From: Paludibacterium sp.
GTDB lineage: Bacteria > Pseudomonadota > Gammaproteobacteria > Burkholderiales > Chromobacteriaceae
Direction: 5' to 3'
Assembly (NCBI RefSeq): GCF_019232825.1
Contig: NZ_JAFAND010000025.1
Span: 1 to 64,000, forward strand
DNA length: 64,000 bases
The notes beneath the pieces are model-generated. The model was given only the letters and a program-made list of their open reading frames with translations. It ran no database searches and was not told the origin of the DNA. Made by a program: the position numbers and the translations under genes. Below are positions 26,564 to 35,802 of the stretch, in pieces. Numbering within the stretch: the stretch's first letter is position 1; the number at the start of each line of letters is the position of its first letter.

Positions 26564-27192
26564 ACGACGCCAAACGGCGCGAGATTTTCCGTCGGCTGCA
26601 AGCGCACACGCCCAAGCCGACCACCGAACTGATCTATCGCACGCCGTTTGAGCTGTTGATCGCCGTGCTGCTGTCTGCCCAAGCAACCGACGTCAGCGTC
26701 AACAAGGCCACCACCCGGCTGTTTGCCGTGGCCGCGACCCCGGAGGCGATGCTGGCGCTCGGCGAAGAGGGACTGATCCCCTACATCCAGACCATCGGTC
26801 TGTTTCGCAGCAAGGCGCGCCACATCATCGCCACGTGCCACCTACTGCTCGAACGGCATGGCGGCGACGTGCCGCCGCAACGCGAGGCGCTGGAGGCCTT
26901 GCCCGGCGTCGGCCGTAAAACCGCCAACGTGGTGCTCAACACCGCCTTCGGCCAGCCGACCATCGCCGTGGACACTCACATTTTCCGTGTCGCCAACCGC
27001 ACCGGCATCGCGCCAGGCAAAGACGTGCGCGCGGTCGAGGACGGCCTGGTGCGCAAAGTGCCCAAGGAATACCGCCAGGACGCCCATCATTGGCTGATTC
27101 TCCACGGCCGTTACGTTTGTACGGCGAGAAAGCCCCATTGCGCGCGCTGCCTCATTGTCGATCTCTGTGAATTTGCTGCAAAGACGGTATGA
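26560..27192 (+). CDS. nth: Endonuclease III
   Basis: DNA glycosylase/AP lyase that removes oxidised pyrimidines. The 210-residue product has the helix-hairpin-helix [10 protein letters not shown] with catalytic Lys120, the catalytic Asp138 in VDTHIFRV, and a C-terminal 4Fe-4S cluster with C187-x6-C194-x2-C197-x5-C203. Length matches E. coli Nth (211). Translation is probably coupled to rnfB through the ATGA overlap. Confidence 0.97.
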   Translation: MNDAKRREIFRRLQAHTPKPTTELIYRTPFELLIAVLLSAQATDVSVNKATTRLFAVAATPEAMLALGEEGLIPYIQTIGLFRSKARHIIATCHLLLERHGGDVPPQREALEALPGVGRKTANVVLNTAFGQPTIAVDTHIFRVANRTGIAPGKDVRAVEDGLVRKVPKEYRQDAHHWLILHGRYVCTARKPHCARCLIVDLCEFAAKTV

Positions 27193-27216
27193 TGATGAAG
27201 GGAATGCGCCTCTTTA

Positions 27217-27244
27217 GGAACATTCCCGCTTGAAAATGGTCGTC
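27217..27244 (+). promoter_or_regulatory. Possible sigma-E promoter of the DegQ-type gene
   Basis: GGAACAT, 16 bases, then TCGTC, close to the sigma-E pattern GGAACTT-N15/16-TCTGA. Envelope proteases of this family are often sigma-E targets. The -35 overlaps one arm of a GGGAATG/CATTCCC hairpin (27200-27227). The -10 is imperfect. Confidence 0.35.
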
Positions 27245-27311
27245 TTGCCCCGAAATTCGTTGGGTATATCTTGCCCGACCAACTGATTCAAGTTGCATAA
27301 AGGATAGCCCT

Positions 27312-28802
27312 GTGACCGTGCGTGTCCGCGTTTTGCTCGCCGCCTCTTTGTCGCTCGCACTGCTGACCGGCTGTGACCAAGTGCAAAAATGGTTTCACAA
27401 GGACGAGCCTCTCGCTCCCGTCGTGATTCCCGCGCAACAGGATGGCAAGATCGGCATGCTGCTGCCCGATTTCACCCAGCTGGTGGAGCGGGATGGTCCG
27501 GCCGTAGTCAATATCCAGGCACTGCGCACCGGCATCGCCGCCGATGACGACAGCGCGGATGCCGGCACGCAAGACGATCCTTTCTTCGATTTCTTCAAGC
27601 GCTTCATGCCCAACCCCTACGATCAGGGTAACGATGGCCAGCAGCAGGATCAGCCGCAAACCGACAGCATCTCTTACGGCTCGGGCTTCATCATTAGCCA
27701 GGACGGCTACATCATGACCAACGCCCATGTGGTGCAGGGCGGCAACCCGATCAAGGTGGTGATGACCGACAAGCGCGAGTTCAAGGCGCGCCTGGTCGGC
27801 CTGGACAAGCGCACCGACGTCGCGCTGTTGAAAGTCGACGGCTCGAATTTGCCGGTAGTGAAAGTGGGCGATCCGGATCAGCTCAAGCCGGGCGAATGGG
27901 TGGCGGCCATCGGCGCGCCATTCGGCTTCGAAAACTCGGTAACCGCCGGCATCGTGTCGGCCAAGGGCCGCAGCCTGCCCGATGAAAGCTACGTGCCCTT
28001 CATTCAGACCGACGTGGCCATCAATCCAGGCAACTCGGGCGGACCGCTGTTCAATCTGCGCGGCGAGGTGGTCGGCATCAACTCGCAGATCTACAGCCGC
28101 TCCGGCGGGTTCATGGGCATTTCCTTCGCCATTCCGATCAACTTGGCGATGAACGTCGCCGATCAGATCAAAATGAAGGGCAAGGTCAGCCGCGGCCAGC
28201 TCGGCGTCAGCATCCAAGAGGTGACGCAGGAATTAGCGCAATCGTTCGGCCTGTCGCAGCCGCGCGGCGCCCTGGTCGTGCGGGTCGACCCGCAAAGCGC
28301 GGCCGCGCGTGCCGGCGTGCAGCCGGGGGACATCATCCTGCAATTGGATGGCCGCCCCATCCAAAGCTCCAAGGATCTGCCGCAATTGGTCGGCAACATG
28401 AAGCCGGGCAGTCAGGTCAAATTGCGCGTTTGGCGCAAGGGCGGCGAAGTGGTGCTCAACGTCACGCTGGGCGAGCTATCGAACGATACCGCCGCGCAGC
28501 CCGCGGCCGAGCCCAATCAACCGCAAAGCTATCAATTCGGCAAGCTGGGCCTGATCGTCAGCGAAATCCCGCCGGCACAGCTCGCGCAGATCGGTCTGCG
28601 TGGCGGTCTGCTGGTGGAAAAGGTCAAAGGGCTCGCGGCGCGCTCCGGCCTGATGGGCGGCGATGTGATCATCGGCGTCAATCAAACCGAGGTCACCACG
28701 ATCAAGGGGTTCGAACAGGCTCTGGCCAGTTCGCGAGGCAATATCGCGCTGCTGGTACGGCGCATGAGCGACACGCTGTACATCCCGCTCAAGCTCAACT
28801 AG
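27312..28802 (+). CDS. degQ: DegQ/MucD-type periplasmic serine protease
   Basis: HtrA-family protease and chaperone of 496 residues. The N-terminus has a lipobox (LLTGC, Cys21), so it may be a lipoprotein, unlike E. coli DegP. Triad: His139 (TNAHV), Asp169 (RTDVALLK), Ser242 (GNSGGPLF). Two PDZ domains follow, about 285-375 and 405-490. It degrades or refolds damaged envelope proteins. The start is GTG with AAAGGA upstream. A strong terminator follows. Confidence 0.93.
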   Translation: MTVRVRVLLAASLSLALLTGCDQVQKWFHKDEPLAPVVIPAQQDGKIGMLLPDFTQLVERDGPAVVNIQALRTGIAADDDSADAGTQDDPFFDFFKRFMPNPYDQGNDGQQQDQPQTDSISYGSGFIISQDGYIMTNAHVVQGGNPIKVVMTDKREFKARLVGLDKRTDVALLKVDGSNLPVVKVGDPDQLKPGEWVAAIGAPFGFENSVTAGIVSAKGRSLPDESYVPFIQTDVAINPGNSGGPLFNLRGEVVGINSQIYSRSGGFMGISFAIPINLAMNVADQIKMKGKVSRGQLGVSIQEVTQELAQSFGLSQPRGALVVRVDPQSAAARAGVQPGDIILQLDGRPIQSSKDLPQLVGNMKPGSQVKLRVWRKGGEVVLNVTLGELSNDTAAQPAAEPNQPQSYQFGKLGLIVSEIPPAQLAQIGLRGGLLVEKVKGLAARSGLMGGDVIIGVNQTEVTTIKGFEQALASSRGNIALLVRRMSDTLYIPLKLN

Positions 28803-28820
28803 CCGGCAGAGTCGGCCAGA

Positions 28821-28849
28821 AAAGGCGCCGGACCACCGGCGCCTTTTTC
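28821..28849. terminator. Bidirectional terminator after degQ
   Basis: AAAGGCGCCGG pairs with CCGGCGCCTTT around ACCA. It separates degQ from the convergent phosphotransferase gene and its A and T runs could serve both. Confidence 0.9.
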
Positions 28850-29684
28850 ATGGTTGCGCGCCGCTAGCCAGCATGTCCAACGCCGAATCCAGCACAAACC
28901 GGGCAGTACGGTCATCCGTGCCATCCTGGCGGTGCCACACCGCCGACAGCCCCGCCCACGCAGCCACCCAGCACAACAGGCGGCGCCGCTCCAGTATCGC
29001 CTCCGCCGCCACCAACGACAGCAGCCGTTGCAACCGCCCCGGCGCTTCGACCATCTCGGCCGTTGGGTTACAGAACAGATTGGCGTAATCGAAAGCGCGC
29101 TCGCCGTAGAGTCCTTTGGGATCGATGGCAAGCCAACCGCGCGCCGGGCTGAACAGAACGTTGCCATGGTGCAGATCGCCATGCAGCGCCACCTCGTCGC
29201 GCGGCGCGGCCAGCAGCGCTTCAGCCAGCATGGCTGCCTGGCGCACGGCGATGCCATGCACGGCGGCCTCGGCCGACAAGTCTTCAAACCAGCGCGAGAG
29301 CGGCATCAGGTCCGGCGCAGGCTCGCGCCCCGGACGATGCAGCCCCGCCACCGTGCGGCACAGGATGCGGGCACACTCGTCGTCCTCGCCGTCCGCCGCC
29401 ATGGCCGCGAGCCCCGGCGTGGCAGCCAGGCACTCCATCAGCAACGCCGGGCCGTGCTGGCCGAACACCTGTGCCGCCGGGCGGTCGTCCCACCACGCCA
29501 TCAGGCGGTTGCCGCGCGCCTCCTCGGCGGTCATGGCGATTTTCAACATCGCCGACTGGCCGCGCCAGCGCACCGGCTGCAGCACGCTGGATGCGGTATA
29601 AAACGGCCTTCCTTCGGCTTTCAGTTGCCAGTGGGCGATATAACGCGCCAACAAGTCGGATGGTTGACAGGCCAAGTTGACCAT
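28848..29684 (-). CDS. APH(6)-like phosphotransferase
   Basis: A 278-residue kinase-fold enzyme resembling streptomycin 6-kinases. The catalytic loop is LHGDLHHGNVL (Asp170, Asn175) and the metal-binding Asp188 lies in AIDPKGLYGERAFDYANLF. Chromosomal members like this are common and their natural substrates are mostly unknown, so resistance should not be assumed. Length is typical. It converges with degQ and shares its terminator. Confidence 0.83.
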   Translation of the reverse strand: MVNLACQPSDLLARYIAHWQLKAEGRPFYTASSVLQPVRWRGQSAMLKIAMTAEEARGNRLMAWWDDRPAAQVFGQHGPALLMECLAATPGLAAMAADGEDDECARILCRTVAGLHRPGREPAPDLMPLSRWFEDLSAEAAVHGIAVRQAAMLAEALLAAPRDEVALHGDLHHGNVLFSPARGWLAIDPKGLYGERAFDYANLFCNPTAEMVEAPGRLQRLLSLVAAEAILERRRLLCWVAAWAGLSAVWHRQDGTDDRTARFVLDSALDMLASGAQP

Positions 29685-29859
29685 GACGCAAACCCTATGG
29701 GGAGGCTGAATAGCGACATGGACTCCACTTCGTGAGAGAAAATTCCTCTAAGGGGGAAAAATAGCGGCGTCAAGCAAGCACAGTCCGCGCGCCGACCCAT
29801 TTGGCATAAGCAGTTGCTTTGCTGCTAAGATGGTCCATCCTGACGCAGCCACAACGACA

Positions 29860-30591
29860 ATGAAACCCATCGCCATTTTTCAGCACCATCCTGAAGACGG
29901 CCCCGGCCATTTTCTCGATTTTGCCCAGCGCGCCCATGTCCCCGTCGTCTTGTTCCGCGGCGACCAAGGCCAGCCGTTGCCGACCTCGATCAAGCCGTTC
30001 TCGGCCTTGGTATCGTTGGGCGGGCCGATGAGCGTCAACGACCGGCTCGATTTCATCGAATACGAAACCCTGCTCATGGAAGAGGCCATCGCCCACGACA
30101 TTCCGATTCTTGGGCACTGTCTGGGCGGCCAGTTGCTGGCGCGCACGCTGGGCGCCGAGGTGCGCGCGCTCGTTCCGGCCGGACGCGAGATCGGCTGGTC
30201 CCGCGTCGCGCCGGCGGACGGCGCGCTGCCGGACTGGGTCGCGCCCCTTGCGCAAGGGGACGTGTTTCAATGGCACAACGAAAACTTCTCGCTGCCGGCG
30301 AACGCCAGGCTACTGCTGCAAAACGCGTCTTGCCCCCATCAGGCGTTCCTGCATGGGCCGCACCTGGGCCTGCAATTTCACATCGAAATCACCGCGGACA
30401 AGATCCGCGCCTGGTGCCGCGAGAGCGGCGACGAGGCGCGCCAATGGGCGCACCTGCCCTCGGTGCAATCGCCCGAAGCCATGATGGAGGCGCTCGACGC
30501 GCGTGTCGCCGTCTCCAACCGCATGGCCGACGCCCTTTATCGCCAGTGGGCGCTGGCGCTTCATCCCGGGAGAACGCCATGTCTTTCATGA
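29860..30591 (+). CDS. Class I glutamine amidotransferase-like protein
   Basis: A 243-residue protein of the GMP-synthase-like amidotransferase group (stand-alone GATase1). The nucleophile Cys87 lies in LGHCLGGQL, and His174 and Glu176 in LQFHIEIT complete the triad. No synthetase domain is attached and the acceptor is unknown. The start at 29860 fits the family N-terminus but lacks a good ribosome site; 29830 is an alternative. It overlaps rraA by 13 bp. Confidence 0.85.
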   Translation: MKPIAIFQHHPEDGPGHFLDFAQRAHVPVVLFRGDQGQPLPTSIKPFSALVSLGGPMSVNDRLDFIEYETLLMEEAIAHDIPILGHCLGGQLLARTLGAEVRALVPAGREIGWSRVAPADGALPDWVAPLAQGDVFQWHNENFSLPANARLLLQNASCPHQAFLHGPHLGLQFHIEITADKIRAWCRESGDEARQWAHLPSVQSPEAMMEALDARVAVSNRMADALYRQWALALHPGRTPCLS

Positions 30592-31064
30592 CCACCGATC
30601 TATGCGACGCCTTTGCCGACCGCATCGCCGTGGTGGCGCCGATGCTGCGCCACTATGGCGGCGCGATGCGCTTTGCCGGTCCGATGGCGACATTGAAGTT
30701 ATTCGAGGACAACGCGCTCGTGCGCACCGCGCTTTCGCAGCCGGGTCTTGGCCGGGTGCTGGTGGTGGATGGCGGCGGATCGCTACGCTGCGCGCTCTTG
30801 GGCGATCAGTTGGGAGAACTCGCGGTGAAAAACGGCTGGGCGGGGGTGGTGGTCTACGGTGCGGTGCGTGATTCCGCGGCGCTCGGGCGTCTGCCGCTGG
30901 GCGTACTGGCGCTCGCCACCCACCCGATGAAATCGATCAAGCGTGGCGAGGGGCAGCAAGCGCTTGCGCTCCATTTCGGCGGCGTGCGTTTCGAGCCCGG
31001 CCACTGGCTCTATGCCGACGAGGACGGCACGATCGTGACGCCGCAGGCACTGCCGGCGACGTAG
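30579..31064 (+). CDS. rraA: RraA-family protein
   Basis: A 161-residue protein, the exact length of E. coli RraA, with the family segments [27 protein letters not shown] and [10 protein letters not shown]. coli RraA binds RNase E and inhibits it; related proteins are aldolases, so the role here is inferred. GGGAGA lies before the ATG. The 13-bp overlap with the amidotransferase gene implies coupled translation. Confidence 0.93.
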   Translation: MSFMTTDLCDAFADRIAVVAPMLRHYGGAMRFAGPMATLKLFEDNALVRTALSQPGLGRVLVVDGGGSLRCALLGDQLGELAVKNGWAGVVVYGAVRDSAALGRLPLGVLALATHPMKSIKRGEGQQALALHFGGVRFEPGHWLYADEDGTIVTPQALPAT

Positions 31065-31089
31065 CCCGCCCGGCCATTGGCAAACAACC

Positions 31090-31563
31090 CTACTCCAGCG
31101 GCGCCTCGGCGTGCGGCGCGTGCTCGCGCCGGCGCCGCCGTGGCGGCAGACGCCCCTCCTCCATCGAACGGGCAAAGGTCGGCAGGTTCGCCAGCACTTC
31201 CGGCACCGCCCAGCCAAGCCGGTATTCCCACCACGTATGATGCTCGGGCCGCAGGCTGTCGGGCTGATCGAGCGAGCACAGCGTCAGGTCGATTTCGCCC
31301 GGGTCCGATTCATGCCGGTAGGTGAGCGACGTGCCGCAGCGACGGCAAAAGCCCCGCTCCACCGCCGCGGAAGAGCGATACAGCGCCAACGGCTCTCCCC
31401 GCCACTCCACCTCGGAAGTTCGCACGGTGAGCCAAGTCAGAAAAGCCGCGCCGCTCGCTTTGCGGCAGGTGGGACAGTGACAATGGGTCAGATAGCTGGG
31501 CTGGCCGCGCACCACGTAGCGAATCGCTCCGCACAAGCAGCCGCCGGTCAGTTGCTCCTGCAT
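31090..31563 (-). CDS. GFA-family zinc protein
   Basis: A 157-residue member of the GFA/CENP-V superfamily. The zinc ligands are visible in GGCLCGAIRY (Cys9, Cys11), HCHCPTCRK and FCRRCGTSL. Some members bind glutathione and act on formaldehyde adducts, but most are uncharacterised. A basic, Arg/Pro-rich C-terminal tail is unusual. It converges with rraA, 25 bp apart. Confidence 0.88.
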   Translation of the reverse strand: MQEQLTGGCLCGAIRYVVRGQPSYLTHCHCPTCRKASGAAFLTWLTVRTSEVEWRGEPLALYRSSAAVERGFCRRCGTSLTYRHESDPGEIDLTLCSLDQPDSLRPEHHTWWEYRLGWAVPEVLANLPTFARSMEEGRLPPRRRRREHAPHAEAPLE

Positions 31564-31713
31564 GTTGCGCTCCTTCGGTTGCCGGCCCGTAGAGGCTAGG
31601 CCGTTTTTTTACTATGGATGTTGCAGCGCATAATGCCAAGCGGAAATGTTTGACGATATTTGCATGAAAGCAACCGCTGATCCGGCGCGTGCGCTCGGCT
31701 ACCTCCTCCTCAA

Positions 31714-31755
31714 CTTGACATCCTCCCCCGCCTAAAGTCGGGGGAGGATGTCAAG
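31714..31755. repeat. Perfect 17-bp inverted repeat near cytolysin gene
   Basis: CTTGACATCCTCCCCCG is mirrored exactly across the loop CCTAAAGT. It lies four bases from the stop codon of the cytolysin-like gene. It could be its terminator, although no T run follows. It also resembles hairpins seen at ends of IS200/IS605-type TnpB elements; no transposase gene or remnant is next to it. Confidence 0.7.
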
Positions 31756-31759
31756 ACAG

Positions 31760-33592
31760 TTAGGGCTCGTAGGCGCGCCAGGCGCACAGCCCGCGCTCTT
31801 CCCCGCCGTCGCAGTCGGCGTCGCGCCACAGCGGCGCCACGCTATTGCCGGCGCCGGTGCTCACCACGGACGTGCGTGTCGCCACATTGTAGAGCCGATC
31901 GCCCTCACGCCCCGCCCAACGCCACTGTTGAAAACCGGTTTGTTCGCACGGCGCGGCCCTCACCACGCCGTCACGTCGGCCATCCAAGCACAGCGAAGGC
32001 GTGCCGACCGACACGAACTGGCCTTGGCGGGTATGCCGCCAAAGCTGGTGCGGGGAGCCATCGCATACCGCGGTCACCACCTGCCGGCCGGCATCCCAAA
32101 GACTGAGGCAATGTGTCCGTTCTTGCCGGTAGGCTTTCAGCATGACCGGAGCTTCCGACAGAAAATGGCTAGAGCCCCAGTCGACGCTGAAGGTATCGCG
32201 AAAGCGCAACGAGACCGGCTGGTCGAAGGTATCCACTTCGCCGTCGCCGATGAAGGACATCGGCGCGCGCACCTCGGCGCTGGAGACGAGCGTGAAGGTG
32301 CTGCTGCCGGTCTTGCCGGGCGGCGCATGGTAGGTGACGAGGAAGCCGGGCACGAAGTTGGCGTACGACATGGCGCTGAACAGCCGTTGATTGACCGGCA
32401 TGGCGCCATCGACCACCGCGCTCTTGGCATGGAACATATCGGCCCCCAGCGCATTTTGCCATTGCACGTCGAGGCGATTGCCGGCGCTGCGGTTGACGAC
32501 CTCGTACTCGTTGAGCTTGTACTTGAGCGTCGTGGTGGCGATGGCGGTGTCCGTGCCGGCGTAACCGAAAGTGCCGCTGGGCGAGCTGCCCAGGGAGACC
32601 GACGCGGTCAATCCGCGCTGTTTCATGTCGCTGCGCACCACGTCGACGTCCAGGCCGCGCGGCGTATTCTTCGGCACATGCTCGATCAGGCTGACATTCA
32701 GATCATTGTCCGGCGAGAGCGTGACCCCATAGCTCCCCGCATACGGCCCGAACCAGGTGGAACGAACACGGCGCCCCCATCCCTTGATGCTGACATGATC
32801 GTCATGGCGCTGGCTGTCGGCCAGATGCCAGCCGGCGCCGCCCGGCCCCTCCAGCCCCTGGCCAATGCGCAGCAACTTACCCGGCGGCAACCCAGCCGGC
32901 GCCCCCGCGCTATCGCTGGAGAAATAATCGAGCCGCACCGTGGCATGATAGGCGCCGTTGGCCGCGCAAGGATCGACATGACCGGAAAAGGTCACACCGG
33001 AAACCAGGCCGCTGTGTTTGTTGACCTTTTGCCGGAACGGGCACGACAACGGCGCATGGGTAAAGGTCAGGTAAAGCGACTTGCCGACGAGCGGCTCGGC
33101 GCGCGGCGCTGCGGTCTCGCGCTTACCGCGCCAAGGGAGTTGGCGCTCAAGCTTCATTCTCAACAAGCCCGCCATGCGCAGATGGCCACCGTAGTCCGCG
33201 GCATGAAGCCAATCCCGTCCACTCGGCGAGGGCACGATGACAACCAACGGCTTGCCCACGCGCACCCCCATCAGCGGCGCGGTCATCTGATCGACGAGCG
33301 CAGCATCGTGCACCTGCGTCGCATCCAGGATCACCAGTTTCCCGCCGATCAAGCTTTCGCGCGCCTTGGCAGCCAGCTGCATCGGACTGTCCGCGGCAGT
33401 CAAATTGAAATAAGCCAGCGGCCATTTATTCAAGAGGGTAATCACGGCCCGTCCCGCCGGCGAGGCTTCGCCAAAGGAGGCGGGACGGTCGGCGACGCTG
33501 CCTGCTTGCGCAGGCAGCGTCGGCCACAGAGAAATCATGCCGACCATCAGGATGGCTGGCCAGGGTGTGCGATGACGCTGCGATGCCTGCAT
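31760..33592 (-). CDS. Secreted cytolysin-like protein with ricin-type lectin domain
   Basis: A 610-residue exported protein. A signal peptide covers about 1-30 (ending TLPAQA). Residues about 31-165 form an N-terminal domain comparable in place to the pro-region of Vibrio cholerae cytolysin. Residues about 168-465 resemble the leukocidin/hemolysin beta-barrel fold: an alternating, Gly/Ser-rich stretch at 290-350 fits a pre-stem, and SYANFVPGFLVTYHA (409-423) fits the rim region. Residues about 488-607 form a beta-trefoil lectin with QLW, CLD and QQWRW repeats and paired cysteines. Aeromonas AHH1-type hemolysins share cytolysin plus trefoil without a beta-prism. The assignment is by pattern and needs a profile search. 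Confidence 0.72.
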   Translation of the reverse strand: MQASQRHRTPWPAILMVGMISLWPTLPAQAGSVADRPASFGEASPAGRAVITLLNKWPLAYFNLTAADSPMQLAAKARESLIGGKLVILDATQVHDAALVDQMTAPLMGVRVGKPLVVIVPSPSGRDWLHAADYGGHLRMAGLLRMKLERQLPWRGKRETAAPRAEPLVGKSLYLTFTHAPLSCPFRQKVNKHSGLVSGVTFSGHVDPCAANGAYHATVRLDYFSSDSAGAPAGLPPGKLLRIGQGLEGPGGAGWHLADSQRHDDHVSIKGWGRRVRSTWFGPYAGSYGVTLSPDNDLNVSLIEHVPKNTPRGLDVDVVRSDMKQRGLTASVSLGSSPSGTFGYAGTDTAIATTTLKYKLNEYEVVNRSAGNRLDVQWQNALGADMFHAKSAVVDGAMPVNQRLFSAMSYANFVPGFLVTYHAPPGKTGSSTFTLVSSAEVRAPMSFIGDGEVDTFDQPVSLRFRDTFSVDWGSSHFLSEAPVMLKAYRQERTHCLSLWDAGRQVVTAVCDGSPHQLWRHTRQGQFVSVGTPSLCLDGRRDGVVRAAPCEQTGFQQWRWAGREGDRLYNVATRTSVVSTGAGNSVAPLWRDADCDGGEERGLCAWRAYEP

Positions 33593-33738
33593 GATGGATT
33601 GCTCCCTCGGAACACGAATGACCGGGGAAGGCTAGGCAGCGGCGGACGAGACAACAAGCTTGCGCGGGGGGAATATTTTATGGCTGACGAATATGGAAAG
33701 GCAGCGCGGGCCGCCGGGACGGCGACGGCCCGTCGTGG

Positions 33739-34119
33739 TTACGCCGGCTGGGTGGGCACGGCGTGCTGAACTTCGGTCATCTGATTGTTGGCATCGACGA
33801 ACACCAGTACCGGACGCAGCCCGGCCAGTTCATGTTCCTCGTATTGCGCGAAGGTGGCGATGATCAGCAAGTCGCCGACGGCGGCGCGGCGCGCGGCCGA
33901 TCCGTTGACCGAAATGATGCCCGAACCGCGCTCGGCCTTGATGGCGTAAGTGGCGAAACGCTCGCCGTTGGTGACGTTCCAGATTTGAATTTCTTCAAAT
34001 TCGCGGATGTCGGCGGCTTCGAGCAGATTCTCGTCGATGGCGCAGGAACCGATGTAGTGCAATTCGGCATGCGTGGCGGTCACGCGGTGCAGTTTGGATT
34101 TGAGCATGGTGCGTTGCAT
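33739..34119 (-). CDS. panD: Aspartate 1-decarboxylase precursor
   Basis: Makes beta-alanine for pantothenate. The 126-residue proenzyme cleaves itself between Gly24 and Ser25 (YIGSCAID) to create the pyruvoyl group; the residues fall at the canonical positions. Later NGSAAR and [11 protein letters not shown] are conserved. It is the last gene of pcnB-folK-dgk-panB-panC-panD. A GC-rich dyad past the stop (about 33707-33733) may end the transcript, but lacks a T run. Confidence 0.96.
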   Translation of the reverse strand: MQRTMLKSKLHRVTATHAELHYIGSCAIDENLLEAADIREFEEIQIWNVTNGERFATYAIKAERGSGIISVNGSAARRAAVGDLLIIATFAQYEEHELAGLRPVLVFVDANNQMTEVQHAVPTQPA

Positions 34120-34130
34120 ACGGGTCTCCT

Positions 34131-34967
34131 TCAGTCGCGTCGCACGTCGACATTGTCGATCAGTCGGGTTTTGCCAAGGCGGGCGGCGGCCAGCACCACC
34201 ACGTGCCGTTCGCCGGCATGCGCGATTTCCAGCGTATCGGCCTGGCGCACCTCGACGTAGTCCACCAGCCAGCCATGCGCTTCCAGATCTTGCCGCGCCG
34301 TCTGCTCCATGCTGGCGTAATCGCTGTCGCCATTAAGCAGACGCTCGCGGATCGCATCCAGGTTGTGATAGAGCCGCGGCGCCTCGGCGCGTTCCGCCGG
34401 GCTCAGATAGCCGTTGCGCGACGACAGCGCCAGGCCGTCCCCGGCGCGGCCGGTATCGACGCCTTGAATGGCGATGTCGGCATTCAAGTCGGCCACCATG
34501 GCGCGGATGATGTGCAGTTGCTGAAAATCCTTCTTGCCGAAGCAAGCGACATCCGGGGTCACGATGTTGAACAGTTTGGTCACCACCGTGGCCACGCCGC
34601 GGAAATGCCCGGGGCGGAAGGCGCCGCACAACTCGTTCTGAATATGCGGCGGTTCGACGTTGAAGTCTTGCTTCACGCGCGGATACAGTTCCTTCTCGTC
34701 CGGATAGAACAGCACGTCGACGCCGGCGTCGCTCAGCTTCTGGCAATCGGCCTCGAAGGTACGCGGATAGGCGCCGAAGTCCTCGCCCTGGCCGAACTGC
34801 AGTCGGTTGACGAAAATGCTGACCACCACCTTCGGTGCTTGACGATGCGCCTCGCTCACCAGGGCCAGGTGGCCCTCGTGCAGATTGCCCATGGTTGGAA
34901 CGAATGCCACCCGGCCAGCCGTCTTGCGCCAGGCGCGCATGTCGGCGATTGTGCGGATGATTTCCAT
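34131..34967 (-). CDS. panC: Pantothenate synthetase
   Basis: Joins pantoate and beta-alanine with ATP. The 278-residue product has [12 protein letters not shown] (26-37), the family's HIGH-like site, and [12 protein letters not shown]. Two normally strict spots differ: [12 protein letters not shown] instead of the usual VNPLQFGPNEDF-like sequence, and the segment before DGLALSSRN reads DTGRAG. Both may be lineage variation. It lies 11 bp before panD. Confidence 0.95.
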   Translation of the reverse strand: MEIIRTIADMRAWRKTAGRVAFVPTMGNLHEGHLALVSEAHRQAPKVVVSIFVNRLQFGQGEDFGAYPRTFEADCQKLSDAGVDVLFYPDEKELYPRVKQDFNVEPPHIQNELCGAFRPGHFRGVATVVTKLFNIVTPDVACFGKKDFQQLHIIRAMVADLNADIAIQGVDTGRAGDGLALSSRNGYLSPAERAEAPRLYHNLDAIRERLLNGDSDYASMEQTARQDLEAHGWLVDYVEVRQADTLEIAHAGERHVVVLAAARLGKTRLIDNVDVRRD

Positions 34968-34983
34968 CTTAATGCCTGTCCTT

Positions 34984-35775
34984 TCAGAAACAGTGTTCAG
35001 GCGCCGGGAAACTCTGATCCTTCACCGCGCGCACATAAGCGGCCACAGCGTCCTGAATGCTGTCCGCCCCTTGGAGAAAATTCTTGACGAAGCGGGCCTT
35101 CTTGCCCGGATAGACGCCCAGCATGTCATGCAGCACCAGCACCTGTCCGCCGACATGGGGGCCTGCGCCGATGCCGATGGTCGGCACCGGCATGGCGGCG
35201 CTGATACGCGTGGCCAGATCGGCCGGCACGCATTCCATCAGCACCAGGCTCGCGCCCGCGTCCGCATGCGCTTTGGCATCCTGGAAAATACGATCGGCGT
35301 CGGATTCGCTCTTGCCTTGTACGCGGTAGCCGCCGAAGGTATTGACGAACTGGGGCGTCAGACCGATGTGCGCGCACACCGGCACGCCGCGATCGACCAG
35401 GAAGCGGGTCGTTTCCGCCATGAAGGCGCCGCCTTCGAGCTTGACCATGTGAGCGCCGGCCTGCAACAGCCGCGCGCAGCTGGCGAAGGCCTGCTGCGGC
35501 GACTCCTGGTAGCTGCCGAACGGCAGATCGGCCAACACCAGCGCGCGTTTGGTGCCGCGCGCCACGCAGCGGGTGTGGTACACCATCTCGTCCAGCGAAA
35601 CCGGCAAGGTCGAGTCGTGGGCTTGCACCACCATGCCAAGCGAGTCGCCGATCAGCAAAATATCCACGCCGGCCTCATCCAGCAAACTGGCGAAGCTCGC
35701 GTCGTAGCAGGTCAGCATGGCGATCTTCTCGCCCTCCTGCCCCATTTTGCTCAACGTGCTCACAGTCATTTTCAT
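34984..35775 (-). CDS. panB: Ketopantoate hydroxymethyltransferase
   Basis: First committed step of pantothenate synthesis: adds a hydroxymethyl group from methylene-tetrahydrofolate to ketoisovalerate. The 263-residue protein shows [26 protein letters not shown] and [20 protein letters not shown]. The ATG at 35775 is preferred since GAGGA lies eight bases upstream; three other in-frame ATGs lie within 24 bp. The gene continues the operon from dgk. Confidence 0.95.
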   Translation of the reverse strand: MKMTVSTLSKMGQEGEKIAMLTCYDASFASLLDEAGVDILLIGDSLGMVVQAHDSTLPVSLDEMVYHTRCVARGTKRALVLADLPFGSYQESPQQAFASCARLLQAGAHMVKLEGGAFMAETTRFLVDRGVPVCAHIGLTPQFVNTFGGYRVQGKSESDADRIFQDAKAHADAGASLVLMECVPADLATRISAAMPVPTIGIGAGPHVGGQVLVLHDMLGVYPGKKARFVKNFLQGADSIQDAVAAYVRAVKDQSFPAPEHCF

Positions 35776-35802
35776 GCCATTCATCCTCATGGCGTCGGAA
35801 AC

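Noticed and set aside
28848..29684. A streptomycin-resistance determinant
   Set aside because: The APH(6)-like fold is clear, but it is a single chromosomal gene with no mobile context, so acquired resistance is not supported.
31748..33769. A 673-codon plus-strand frame opposite the cytolysin-like gene
   Set aside because: Composition is that of an antisense shadow of a GC-rich gene. It has no domain or signal, whereas the minus strand has a signal peptide and recognisable domains.
33680..33769. A 29-codon plus-strand frame after a GGGGGG run
   Set aside because: It overlaps the 3' end of panD in antisense and has a low-complexity Ala/Arg product.
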